A stretch of DNA of 64,000 nt from Hydrogenophaga sp. (lineage in GTDB: Bacteria; Pseudomonadota; Gammaproteobacteria; Burkholderiales; Burkholderiaceae_C), in NCBI RefSeq assembly GCF_019635465.1, contig NZ_JAHBZK010000002.1, positions 186,001 to 250,000 of the forward strand. The letters are read 5' to 3'. The stretch's first letter is position 1. Every line of letters starts with the position of its first letter. The position numbers were made by a program, and so were the translations under genes. Shown in pieces: positions 33,272 through 44,422 of this stretch. The notes under the pieces are model-generated. The model was not told where the DNA came from. It did not search any database and worked only from the letters and a program-made list of their open reading frames with translations.

Positions 33272-34000
33272 TCAGTCGCGTCCGGCCGCTTCGATGGCCT
33301 CCGCCAAGGCCTTGGGCTGGGTGAACCAGGCCTCGTGGCTGCCGGCGCAGGCGATGTAGCGGAAAAGGCCCAGGCGCTCGGAGAGGCGGGGGTGCCAGGG
33401 CAGGCTCGCGGGCAGTGCGACATCCAGCACGCAATTGACGTAGGACTTGCCGATCGCCACCGCCGCCATCGGCTGCGTGATGGTGCTGGCCTCGGTGAAG
33501 GTGCGGTAGGGGTGCGGATTGAGCTTTGCGTAGGCGCTGCGGGCGAGCGCGATGTCGGCGTCGTTGATGAAGGCCTCGCGCCAGACCTCGAATGGCAGCA
33601 TCACCGCGTTCTGGTTGGCCGCAGCCACGCCGTCGAACAGCGCGCGGTAGTGGGGCGGGACCAGGTCGTTGAGGCACTCGCCGGGCTGCGGCACAAAGGC
33701 GTTCACGTACACCAGACGGCTCAGGCGGGGCAGCACGCGCTGCGCGGCGCCACTGATCACCATGCCGCCATAGCTGTGGCCGGCCAGGCGCACCTGCTTC
33801 AGGTCGTTCGATTCGATGAAGTCCACCAGCGAGTCCACCGCGTCACCCAGGCCGGTGGTGGCGCGGTCGTCGCCGGGGCGGTTGCCCGCCAGCGTCGGGC
33901 AATGGACGGTGTGGCCGGCATTGCGCAAGTGGGCGGCCACGGCCTCCAGCTCGGCGCCGGTGTGCCAGGCGCCATGGACCAGGACATAGGTGTCTGACAT
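33272..34000 (-). CDS. Alpha/beta hydrolase, hydroxynitrile-lyase/salicylate-esterase type
   Basis: A 242-residue alpha/beta hydrolase. The oxyanion region YVLVHGAWH is at the N-terminus, the nucleophile Ser lies in GHSYGG (about residue 76), and the catalytic His lies in CAGSHEAWF near the C-terminus. The compact layout resembles plant hydroxynitrile lyases, SABP2-like esterases and bacterial homologues. The substrate is probably a small ester. It is a single gene, downstream of and parallel to the AraC-type regulator, which could control it. Confidence 0.88.
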   Translation of the reverse strand: MSDTYVLVHGAWHTGAELEAVAAHLRNAGHTVHCPTLAGNRPGDDRATTGLGDAVDSLVDFIESNDLKQVRLAGHSYGGMVISGAAQRVLPRLSRLVYVNAFVPQPGECLNDLVPPHYRALFDGVAAANQNAVMLPFEVWREAFINDADIALARSAYAKLNPHPYRTFTEASTITQPMAAVAIGKSYVNCVLDVALPASLPWHPRLSERLGLFRYIACAGSHEAWFTQPKALAEAIEAAGRD

Positions 34001-34107
34001 GCGTGTCTCCTTCGTTGGGTCGGGACTCGCAATCTAGACCGCGGGCGCGCGCGGCGATGGCCGCTGCGCGCCAACGCCGTGGTCCTGGCGTGCCAGTGGC
34101 TGCAGGC

Positions 34108-35067
34108 TCAGTTGCGGCGTTGGCGTCGTGTGGTGCCGGGCGTTTGCCCGGTGGTGCGGCGGTACACGCGCACGAAGTGCGAGGCGTCGAGCAGGCCGAC
34201 GCGGCGCCCGATTTCGCCCAGGCTCAGGTGGTCGAAGCGCGCATCGCCCAGCAGCCGCCCGGCCTGCGCCATGCGCAGGCGCATGAGCTCGCCGGCAAAG
34301 GTGAGGCCGGCCGCCGCCAGGCTGCGGTGCAGGCTGCGCGCACTCATGCCCACTGCCATCGCCACCTCGGCTGCGCTAAGGCCGGCCTGTGCGTGGCGCT
34401 CGGCGATGGCTTGCACGATGCGTGGGTGGTGGTCGATCGAGGCTCGCGGTGCCTCGGCGCCGGGCAGGCTCAGGGCCAGCAGGGCGCCCAGCTGGTCGGT
34501 CAGCACGGTTGCCGGCAGCGGCGTCTGCAAGCCGAGTTCGGGTTGCAGGGCGCGCGTGAAGGCCGACAGCGCCAGGCCAAAGCCCTGTTGCCCGTCGATG
34601 CGCTGCCCCACGCGCCGCTCGGCGTCGGGCAGCCACTGCTCCAGCCAGGCGGTGGGCAGCTCGATCGAGCCGGTGTTGCAGCTGGTGGGGAAGTGGAATT
34701 CGTAGCAGCGCCGCGAATCCACCAGCAGCAGGTCGCCGGGCAGCAAGCGCGTGCGCTGATCGCCTTGCGCGGCGGTCCATGCCTCGTCGTGCTTGCACAG
34801 CAGGTAGTAGTAGTTCTGTTCGCTGCGCGCGATGGCGCGTCGCGTGCGGTAGACGTCCTGGGCGCTGCCACGCACGGCGTTCAGGGTGATGGCACCCAGG
34901 GGGGCGGAGCGCAGCTCGGCCGCAAAGACGGACTGGCTGCTGCGCACGTCCATTTCGAGAAAGCCCTCGCAGACCGCGCCCACCCAGTAGTCCAGCCGCT
35001 GCTCGGGCGACACCGCGTCGGTGGACCAGCGTTGCAGTCGCTGCGTGGGAACGGAATTGGCGAGCAT
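34108..35067 (-). CDS. AraC-family transcriptional regulator
   Basis: A 319-residue protein with an N-terminal AraC-binding-like domain of the type found in benzoate/feruloyl regulators (LRSAPLGAITLNAVRGSAQDVYRTRR) and a C-terminal double helix-turn-helix (about 215-312, including LSLGEIGRRVGLLDASHFVRVYRRTTG). It probably activates transcription in response to a small aromatic or similar ligand. The downstream alpha/beta hydrolase, on the same strand 107 bp away, is the nearest candidate target. Confidence 0.92.
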   Translation of the reverse strand: MLANSVPTQRLQRWSTDAVSPEQRLDYWVGAVCEGFLEMDVRSSQSVFAAELRSAPLGAITLNAVRGSAQDVYRTRRAIARSEQNYYYLLCKHDEAWTAAQGDQRTRLLPGDLLLVDSRRCYEFHFPTSCNTGSIELPTAWLEQWLPDAERRVGQRIDGQQGFGLALSAFTRALQPELGLQTPLPATVLTDQLGALLALSLPGAEAPRASIDHHPRIVQAIAERHAQAGLSAAEVAMAVGMSARSLHRSLAAAGLTFAGELMRLRMAQAGRLLGDARFDHLSLGEIGRRVGLLDASHFVRVYRRTTGQTPGTTRRQRRN

Positions 35068-35134
35068 GCGCGCATGGTGGCGCTGCGCCCCTTGCGGTGC
35101 AACCCGAGCAAACCCGTTCAGGTCAGGGGGCGCC

Positions 35135-36766
35135 TCAGGACTTGGATGCGGCCTCGCGGGCCGCCTGCTCGATGATGCGCCGCAGTTCGGCCGCGCGCTG
35201 CGGGTTGGCCGGCTGCGGTTTGCCGTCGACGATGACCGAGGGCATGGCCAGGCTTTCGTGCAGGGCGCGGGTGAGGGTCAGCAGGCGCGTCACGTGCACC
35301 TGCGCCGCCGGCGGTACCTGGCCGTCCAGCGCCTGCAGCCGCTGCAGGATCTGCAGAAAGCGCGGCGCATGCACGCGCCGCGAGGCCTCGTCGGCGTCGA
35401 GCTCGTTCGTGCGCCCGGCCTTGACGTCATTGGCCTCGCGCTGCAGGGCCTGCGCGGCGGCCTGAAAGTCGCGTGCGATCTGCGGCAGCTGCTCCAGCGC
35501 CTGCACCTCGCCCGCCAGGTTGCGCCGTGCGGGCGGCGCCAGCATCGCCGCTGCTGGCAGCACCAGGGCCGCGGCCACGGCGGCCGCCACCATGCGCCGG
35601 GTGCGCAGCTGCCGATGGCTGTCGATGTCGAAACGCTCGGGCAGCAACCAGGCGAGCAGGGCGCCCGCCAGCAGGCCGCCCAGGTGGGCGGCGTTGTCGA
35701 TGCCGGGCTTGGTGAAGCCCTGCACCAGCGAATACACGAGGTAGAACGAGAACGTCCCCAGGATCTGACCGCTGAACAGCCGCGGCAGCTGTTTGCGGTG
35801 CTGGGCCACGGCCGTGAGCAGTGCGCCCGCCACCCCGAACACCGCGCCCGAAGCGCCGACTGCGACCGCCGTCTGCGCGGCGAAGTACAGGCTGGCCACG
35901 CTGCCGGCCACACCGCTCACCACATAGATCAGCAGGAACTGCCGGCTGCCGAAGATGCGTTCGAGCAAGCTGCCCGCGATCCACAGCCCCACCATGTTGA
36001 ACAGCAGGTGCATCAGGCCGCCGTGCAGAAAGGTCGCGCTCAGCAGCCGCCACCATTCACCGGCCTGCACCGCCGAGGTGGTGTTGCCGCCCAGCGCCAG
36101 CAGGGTGAGGGTTTTGGCTTCGATCCAGCCGCCGCCGCGCAGGCCCACAGCGACCCAGGCCAGGACGTTGAGCGCGATGAGGCACACCACCGCCCAGGGC
36201 ACGGGCTTGTCGCGTTGCAGCCGCTCCTGCAGCTCGCGCGCATCGCGCAGGTCGTTGCGCACGCGGGCCGGTTGTTCGTCGTTGGCCGCCATGGGCCGGG
36301 TGGGCTCCAGGTGGTGGGTGATGGCGTCGATCGCCACTTCCTGGGTGTGCGCGTCCAGTGTCTGCAGCGACAGCACGGCCTGGCGCGCGTGGCGTCCGCT
36401 GGCATAGGGCACCCATTGCGGGTGCAAGCGCAGTCGCAGCAAACGGGCCTGCGCCGCACCTTCGACCGCCGCGCTCTCGATGCCCTCCCAGCGCAGCTTG
36501 CGGTGCCCGCCACTGAAGTAGGCCGAGGTGATGCCGCGTGGCGACAGCCGCAGAACGACCTCGCCCTTGGCGGGCACCTTGTGCAGCAGCAGCCACTCCA
36601 TGCCCAGCACCACGGCCGTCGCGATCGCGAACACCACGATGAGGCCCGCGCCGCCTTGCACCTTCGCCAGGCCCAGGACAACGCCAATGGCCAGCATCCC
36701 GTACACCGCCAGCCGGATCGTCCGGCGCGGGCTCGAATCAGCCCGAAACTCCACGGCCTTTTGCAT
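35135..36766 (-). CDS. Rhomboid intramembrane protease with N- and C-terminal extensions
   Basis: A 543-residue protein. The central six-helix rhomboid core (about 190-390) carries the catalytic Ser306 in GASGAVFG and His361 in NAAHLGG, with the helix LHGGLMHLLFNMVGLW. It is preceded by about 170 residues with two membrane segments and a PH-like soluble part. It is followed by a membrane segment near 400 and a helical C-terminal domain of about 130 residues. Rhomboids cleave membrane proteins in or near the bilayer. The extended form is much longer than E. coli GlpG (276 residues). The substrate is unknown. Confidence 0.92.
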   Translation of the reverse strand: MQKAVEFRADSSPRRTIRLAVYGMLAIGVVLGLAKVQGGAGLIVVFAIATAVVLGMEWLLLHKVPAKGEVVLRLSPRGITSAYFSGGHRKLRWEGIESAAVEGAAQARLLRLRLHPQWVPYASGRHARQAVLSLQTLDAHTQEVAIDAITHHLEPTRPMAANDEQPARVRNDLRDARELQERLQRDKPVPWAVVCLIALNVLAWVAVGLRGGGWIEAKTLTLLALGGNTTSAVQAGEWWRLLSATFLHGGLMHLLFNMVGLWIAGSLLERIFGSRQFLLIYVVSGVAGSVASLYFAAQTAVAVGASGAVFGVAGALLTAVAQHRKQLPRLFSGQILGTFSFYLVYSLVQGFTKPGIDNAAHLGGLLAGALLAWLLPERFDIDSHRQLRTRRMVAAAVAAALVLPAAAMLAPPARRNLAGEVQALEQLPQIARDFQAAAQALQREANDVKAGRTNELDADEASRRVHAPRFLQILQRLQALDGQVPPAAQVHVTRLLTLTRALHESLAMPSVIVDGKPQPANPQRAAELRRIIEQAAREAASKS

Positions 36767-36831
36767 GCCACCCCCCTCTCAGATGGCGGCGATTATGGTC
36801 AAGGCGAGGCAGGGGTTCTGTGAGGGGTTCT

Positions 36832-38832
36832 TCAGTACTTGGTGTTGCCCGTCACCGCGCGCGGCAACTCGACGAAGAAGGTGCAGCCTTCGCCGGGTGC
36901 GCTCTGGCACCAGATGCGTCCGTCGTGGCGCTGCACGATGCGTTGGGCCAGCGCCAGGCCCATGCCGATGCCTTCGTAGTCCATCGAATGGTGCTGGCGC
37001 TGGAACATGAGGAACAGCGTCTTGGCGCGCTCCATGTCGAAGCCCACGCCGTTGTCGCGCACGAACACGATCACGTTGCCGTCGGTGCCGGGCAGGTGGC
37101 CGATCTCGATGCGGGCGTCCTCGACCCGGCGGGTGAACTTCACCGCGTTGTCCAGCAACTTGCCGAACACCTCGGCCAGCAGGATCGGGTCGCCCGCCAC
37201 CGTCGGCAGCATGGTGTCGATCGACCACTGGATCACGCGCGGCTCGCTCTGCGCCTTCAAGCGGCCGGCAATGCCCAGCATCAGCGGCGTCAGCGGCACC
37301 GGCTGGGGCGCGATCTGCACGCGCCCCAGCCGGGCGAACTCCAGCAGGCCGTCGATCATCTGGCTCATGCGCCGCGCGGCGGTGGCGATCGACGCCTGGT
37401 ATTGCAGCAGCTCGTGCCGCGCCTCGGGCTCCAGCACCTCCTGGGTCAGCGACACGAACTGGTTGATGTGGCGCAGCGGTGCACGCAGGTCGTGCGCCAC
37501 GGTGTACGAGAACGCATCCAGCTCGCGGTGCGCCGCGTCGAGTTGTGCGGTGCGCTGCTGCACGCGCAGCTCCAGCTCGCGGTGCAGCTCGGCCGTGACG
37601 TCGGCCAGGCGTTTGGATTCGGTGAGGTCGCGCACGATGACCGATATGCCTTGCAGCTCCTCGCGCTGATTGCGCAGAGCGGTCAGCGTGGCGTGCGACC
37701 AGAAGCGCGTGCCGTCGCCGCGGCGGCTCCAGCCCTGGTGCTCGGCCTGGCCGTTGGCAAAACACTGGTCCAGCAGCAGTTGCGCGTCCAGCGGCGTGCG
37801 CGCGCCGTCCTCGGCCTGGAACAGCGCGTCCAGCGAGCGGCCCACGATCTGGCCATACGCCATGCCGAACAGGCGCTGCGCGCTTTCGGTCCAGTCGCTC
37901 ACACCACCATCGGGGTCGACGAAGAAGATGGCGTGGTCGCGGATGGCGTCCGACATGAGCCGGAATCGCTGCTCGCTTTCGTACAGTTCGGCGCTGCGTT
38001 GCGACACGCGCTCTTCGAGGTCGAGGTTGGCGTTGAAGACGAAGTCCTCGGTGCGGCGGCGCTCGGTGATGTCGATCAGCTCGATGAAGAAGCCCGGCAC
38101 CTCGTCCTTTTGCTGATCGGGTACGTAGTGCACTTCGAAGTAGCGCGCGGTGCCGTCGGTGCCTTCGCGTTCGGCTTCATGGCTGATGGCTTCGCCATTG
38201 AGCACCCGCGCCACGCGGGGCAACACCTCGGGCAGCACCTCGGGCCGCAGCACGCGCGCGAGTTCGAGCCCGATGACGTCGTCGGCCTGCAGTCCGTAGC
38301 CTTCGGCGTAGGCCGCGTTGCAGAAGCGGCAGACCAGCTCGGTGTCGTAGTAGGCCAGGCGCGAGGGCGTGCGGTCGGTGATGGCCTGCAGCAGCCGCAG
38401 GCGCGCCACCAGCTGGTGTTCGATGCGCTCGCGCTCGCTGATGTCGACCAGCGCCGAGCGCGAGAACGCGAAGCGACCGCCCGGCTCGCGCACCGCCTGC
38501 GACACCAACTCGACGGTGAAGTAGCCGCCGTCCTTGCCCCACAGTCGCAACTGCAGCGGCACGGCGCGCCCGGTGGTCTGCAGTTCGCGCAGGTGCTCGC
38601 GCAGTTGCTCCAGGTCGGACTCTTCGCGCAAGCGCGCCAGAGTGGGGAAGTCGGCAAAGCCGCCGTTGGCCAGGCGATCGAACTCGGCGCGGTCGCGCCC
38701 GAGCCAGCTCAGCAAGGTGTCGTTGATCTCGCGCACCCGCAGGGCCGAGTCCAGTGACAACAGGCCGCACGGCGCCTCGTTGCCGATGGCACCGGCTTCT
38801 CCCGTCACCTGCTCGCTCGCCGCTGATTGCAT
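36832..38832 (-). CDS. Multi-PAS sensor histidine kinase (cytoplasmic)
   Basis: A 666-residue kinase without membrane segments. Three PAS regions (about 18-135, 145-262 and 290-410) precede a HisKA domain with phospho-acceptor His447 in AHDLRAPLRH and a HATPase_c domain (VFGKLLDNAVKF, VRDNGVGFDM, GIGMGLAL). The arrangement is that of phytochrome-like/bacteriophytochrome kinases that lack a receiver. The ATG at 38832 follows GGGAGG; the reading frame upstream of it is unsupported. No response regulator is adjacent. The ligand or cofactor of the PAS domains is unknown. Confidence 0.92.
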   Translation of the reverse strand: MQSAASEQVTGEAGAIGNEAPCGLLSLDSALRVREINDTLLSWLGRDRAEFDRLANGGFADFPTLARLREESDLEQLREHLRELQTTGRAVPLQLRLWGKDGGYFTVELVSQAVREPGGRFAFSRSALVDISERERIEHQLVARLRLLQAITDRTPSRLAYYDTELVCRFCNAAYAEGYGLQADDVIGLELARVLRPEVLPEVLPRVARVLNGEAISHEAEREGTDGTARYFEVHYVPDQQKDEVPGFFIELIDITERRRTEDFVFNANLDLEERVSQRSAELYESEQRFRLMSDAIRDHAIFFVDPDGGVSDWTESAQRLFGMAYGQIVGRSLDALFQAEDGARTPLDAQLLLDQCFANGQAEHQGWSRRGDGTRFWSHATLTALRNQREELQGISVIVRDLTESKRLADVTAELHRELELRVQQRTAQLDAAHRELDAFSYTVAHDLRAPLRHINQFVSLTQEVLEPEARHELLQYQASIATAARRMSQMIDGLLEFARLGRVQIAPQPVPLTPLMLGIAGRLKAQSEPRVIQWSIDTMLPTVAGDPILLAEVFGKLLDNAVKFTRRVEDARIEIGHLPGTDGNVIVFVRDNGVGFDMERAKTLFLMFQRQHHSMDYEGIGMGLALAQRIVQRHDGRIWCQSAPGEGCTFFVELPRAVTGNTKY

Positions 38833-38945
38833 GTGGCCTCCCACCCGGGCGTTTGTCTCGGGTTCAGTGGGGGGTACCCCCGGGTGACCGACTCTAGCGG
38901 GCGAGGCTGCGCGGTGCAAATCCGGGACAAACCCCGGCGATGCGC

Positions 38946-41563
<2,618 letters not shown>

Positions 41564-41567
<4 letters not shown>

Positions 41568-42442
41568 ACCTTCTTCACCTCGGCGCGACCGAACAGGCCG
41601 TTGGGGCGCCAGGCCAGCGCCGCGATAACCAATGCGAAGGTGAGGATCTGTGTGTAGCCCGAGCCCAGCGTGGCGGTGATCAGCGCCTCGGCCAGACCGA
41701 AGATCAGGCCGGCGATCATCACGCCCCAGGCGCTGGTGATGCCGCCCAGGATGGCCACCGCAAAGGCCTTGAGGCCGAACAGCGTGCCCATGTCGGCGGC
41801 CACGTTGAACAGCGGCGCGATCAGCACACCCGCGATGCCCGCGAACAGCGCCGACAGCGCAAAGGCCAGCGCCACCGCGCGCCGGATCGGGATGCCCATG
41901 AGCCGCGCGGCGGCGCGGTTCTGCACCACCGCCAGCATGGCCGTGCCCCAGCGCGTGCGCCGCGACAGCGTGTGCAGCACGGCGGCCAGCGCCAGGCCCA
42001 CCACCGGAATGATCAGTTGCAGCGGGTACACGCCCAGGCCCAGCCCGCCCACCTCGAGTGAGGACTGCGCCAGCGGTGAAGGCAGGCTGCGCGGCTCCTT
42101 GCCGTAGGTGAACAGCACCACGTTGTCGAGCACCATGCCCAGCGCCACCGTGGCCATCAGCCAGGCGTCAGAGCCGCGGTTGACGAAGGGCCGCACGGCC
42201 AGCGCCTCGACCAGCAGGCCATAGAGCGCGCACAGCGCCAGCGCCAGCGTGATGGCGGCCCACATCGGCCAGCCGAAGGTCTGCGCAAAGCTGAAGGTGA
42301 GCACCGCGCCCAGCATCATCGAGCTGCCCTGCGCGAAATTGACCGTGCCCGAGACCGCGTAGGTCACGTAAAAACCCAGCGCCATCAGGCCGTACATGCT
42401 GCCCAGCCCGAGGCCGCTGACCAGCGCAGAGATCACCAGCAT
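41564..42442 (-). CDS. LivH-type branched-chain ABC permease
   Basis: A 292-residue inner-membrane permease with about eight helices and the LivH hallmarks [26 protein letters not shown] and the cytoplasmic loop [10 protein letters not shown]. It starts the minus-strand pair with the LivMGF fusion, overlapping it by 4 nt. The two permeases would form the heterodimeric channel. The binding-protein gene lies 104 bp upstream on the same strand. Confidence 0.93.
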
Positions 42443-42521
42443 GGGGTGTCCTTGTGAGAGGTGGGGAAAGGGGGCGCCGACGCGCGCTTACTGGCAGCGT
42501 CCGTCGGCACCGAGGCGACCC

Positions 42522-42538
42522 GCCGCCGGGCCGCCCCA
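42522..42538. repeat. Fragment of the GC-rich interspersed repeat
   Basis: Seventeen bases, GCCGCCGGGCCGCCCCA, are identical to the start of the repeat at 39721. It lies in the 104-bp gap between the livH-like and binding-protein genes and looks like a truncated copy. Confidence 0.5.
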
Positions 42539-42546
42539 TGGTGGCC

Positions 42547-43737
42547 TCAGTTCATGCCCACCGGCACGATGCGGTTCTCGATGAACTGCGCCCACACGTA
42601 GTCGCTGCTCTGCACCGCGTCGTGCACGCCGGGGCTGAAGGGCTTGTCGTAGGTCTTGATCAGGCCTTCGTACTTGCCGATTTTGTAGAAGCCCTGGCGC
42701 ACCGCGTCGCCATCGGTGGAGCCGGCCGCTGCGATGGCCAGTGCCGCCAGGTGCGTGGCATCGAAGGCGTTGGCCACGCCCACGGCCGGCGTGATGTCGG
42801 CCGGGCCCTTGACGTTGGGGTACTTGGCCATGGCGGCCTTGATCACGCGCTCGCCCACGGGCGACTGCTTGCCAAAGAAGCTGTAGGTCTGCACGAAGTG
42901 CACGTCCTTGCCGCTGGGGCCAGCCAGTTCGGTGAAGCGGCCGCCGGCGGGGCCCCAGTGCGAGACGATCGGCACCTTCCAGCCCATGCGGTCGAGCGAC
43001 TTGACCACCTGCGCCGAGGGGCCGACGTTGCCGACCATGAAGATCACGTCGGCGCCCGCGCTTTTCAGGCGCGTGAGCTGCGGCACCATGTCCACGTCGT
43101 TGCCTTCGAACTTCTCGATGCCCGCGGGCGTCACGCCCTTGGCGCTCATGGCCGCGGTCAGACCCTTGAAGTTGCTCTCGCCCCAGGGGTTGTTGACCAG
43201 CATCAGGCCGGGCTTCTTGGCGCCGAAGTTCTTCTGTGCATAGGCCAGCATGCCCTCGTCGACGATCTCGTCCACGGCCGAGACGCGGAAGGCGAAGTTG
43301 GGGTTGGCGCCGTTCTTGGTCACGCCGGTGCCAGCGGCCCAGGGGCCCATGAAAGGCACCTTCTCCTGGTTCATCAGCGGCACGATGGCCATGGACACCG
43401 GCGTGTCCAGACCACCGAACACCACCGCGACCTTCTCGCGGTAGATGAGCTCGCGCGCGGCCAGCACGCCCTTGGCGGGGTTGGCCTCGTCGTCGCGGCG
43501 CACCAGCTCGACCGGGCGACCCATCACGCCGCCCTTGGCGTTGATCTCGTCGATGGCCAGTTGCATGCCGCGGGTGATGGCCTCACCGGCCAGGGCAGAC
43601 TGGCCCGACAGGGCGGTGACCAGCCCGAACTTGATCGGCTCGTTGGCCAGGGCGGTGCCGCCGGCGGTCGCGCCCGCAAGCGCCAGGGCCGCTGCCAGCA
43701 CGTGGCGCCGCGAAGGAAGGAAAGGGGTGGATGACAT
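42547..43737 (-). CDS. LivK-type ABC substrate-binding protein
   Basis: A 396-residue periplasmic binding protein of the type I fold with a signal peptide of about 32 residues (Arg-Arg at 10-11, cleavage after ALA). The mature part begins NEPIKFGLVTALSG and contains ELVRRDDEANPAKGVLAARELI. Such proteins bind amino acids, amides, urea or aromatic acids. It is the first gene of the minus-strand importer operon, 57 nt downstream of the start point predicted from a sigma-54 promoter. The divergent amidase genes suggest an amide or ureide ligand. Confidence 0.92.
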   Translation of the reverse strand: MSSTPFLPSRRHVLAAALALAGATAGGTALANEPIKFGLVTALSGQSALAGEAITRGMQLAIDEINAKGGVMGRPVELVRRDDEANPAKGVLAARELIYREKVAVVFGGLDTPVSMAIVPLMNQEKVPFMGPWAAGTGVTKNGANPNFAFRVSAVDEIVDEGMLAYAQKNFGAKKPGLMLVNNPWGESNFKGLTAAMSAKGVTPAGIEKFEGNDVDMVPQLTRLKSAGADVIFMVGNVGPSAQVVKSLDRMGWKVPIVSHWGPAGGRFTELAGPSGKDVHFVQTYSFFGKQSPVGERVIKAAMAKYPNVKGPADITPAVGVANAFDATHLAALAIAAAGSTDGDAVRQGFYKIGKYEGLIKTYDKPFSPGVHDAVQSSDYVWAQFIENRIVPVGMN

Positions 43738-43805
43738 GGCTGGACTCCTGGGGATGGGTGGGGTCGGAGGAATGCGCCGGCTCGCCCGGCACGCGGCGCT
43801 GGGTC

Positions 43806-43820
43806 GCAAGCTCCGTGCCA
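43806..43820 (-). promoter_or_regulatory. Sigma-54 promoter of the Liv-type importer operon
   Basis: On the minus strand the sequence reads TGGCAC-GGAGC-TTGC with a preceding T, matching the -24/-12 consensus at every defined core base and spacing. The predicted start is near 43794. Dependence on an enhancer-binding protein such as NtrC is expected but not shown. Confidence 0.78.
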
Positions 43821-43863
43821 ATGTCAGCAAAATGCCATTTCCCATGTAATCAATACAAATAGA

Positions 43864-43879
43864 AGATTGTTGACAATCT
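43864..43879. promoter_or_regulatory. Candidate GntR operator AGATTGT-TG-ACAATCT
   Basis: A palindrome with perfect 7-bp arms and a 2-bp centre, typical of FadR-subfamily GntR sites. Its last base is the first base of the plus-strand sigma-54 -24 element. The nearest candidate regulator is the GntR protein at 46537-47325. Confidence 0.65.
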
Positions 43880-43893
43880 GGCACACGACTTGC
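43879..43893 (+). promoter_or_regulatory. Sigma-54 promoter of the NTF2-deacetylase-amidase-gntR operon
   Basis: TGGCAC-ACGAC-TTGC with a preceding C matches the -24/-12 consensus and spacing. The predicted start is near 43905, giving a leader of about 83 nt. It lies back-to-back with the minus-strand sigma-54 promoter, 58 bp away. Confidence 0.78.
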
Positions 43894-43908
43894 GAACACA
43901 CCGTTCGC

Positions 43909-43969
43909 GTGCCGGCACCATCCCGTGTCGGTGCAAACCGCCCCAGGTCGGTGCAATGCGCACCGACAC
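43909..43969 (+). other. Structured leader with competing hairpins
   Basis: The predicted 5' leader contains the palindrome GTGCCGGCAC (43909-43918) and two direct repeats of GTCGGTGC (43927-43934 and 43947-43954). Either can pair with the same downstream complement, GCACCGAC (43960-43967). The distal copy extends to 10 bp (43925-43934 with 43960-43969). The Shine-Dalgarno GGAGGA begins five bases later (43974-43979). Alternative pairing could affect translation, or the same repeats could be protein-binding sites on DNA. Confidence 0.45.
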
Positions 43970-43987
43970 CGCCGGAGGAAATGCCCC

Positions 43988-44422
43988 ATGTCCACGCCCA
44001 TCGCCGACCCACCCAGCACCCGGATGAGCCCCGCACAGATCGTTGACGAGTACCTGCGCATCCTCATGATTCCGGACCCGGCCAACGCGCGCCGATTCGT
44101 CGCGCCCGGCCTGCGCATCACCTTCACCGGTGGCCGCGCCATGGCCGAGCCGGCCGAGTGCGCGGCCTTCAACGCCACGCGCTACCGCTGGGTCAAGAAG
44201 CGCATCGAGCGCACCGAGACCGTGGCCGGCGGCAGCGACGCCGAGACCGTGGTCTACAGCCTGGGCACCCTGTACGGCGAATGGCCCGATGGCACGCCCT
44301 TCGAAGGCAACCGCTACGTCGACCGCTACGTCGTCAGCCACGGCCTGATCACCCACATGGACGTCTGGAACGACAGCGCCGAATGGCTGCTCGAGCCTTC
44401 GCTGAACCGGGTTGCCCAATGA
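43988..44422 (+). CDS. NTF2-like (SnoaL-fold) protein
   Basis: A 144-residue cone-fold protein. It has the N-terminal helix SPAQIVDEYLRILMIPD followed by strands around YSLGTLYGEWPDGTPFEGNRYVDRYVV. Family members are ketosteroid-isomerase-like enzymes, lyases or small ligand-binding subunits. GGAGGA sits about eight bases before the ATG at 43988. It is the first gene of a sigma-54-driven operon and overlaps the deacetylase homologue by 4 nt. The role is unknown; isomerisation or dehydration of a pathway intermediate is possible. Confidence 0.88.
   Translation: MSTPIADPPSTRMSPAQIVDEYLRILMIPDPANARRFVAPGLRITFTGGRAMAEPAECAAFNATRYRWVKKRIERTETVAGGSDAETVVYSLGTLYGEWPDGTPFEGNRYVDRYVVSHGLITHMDVWNDSAEWLLEPSLNRVAQ

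Noticed and set aside
38870-38881. Palindrome GGGGGTACCCCC upstream of the histidine kinase gene
   Set aside because: It is short and GC-simple, with no repeat elsewhere; I see no reason to call it functional.
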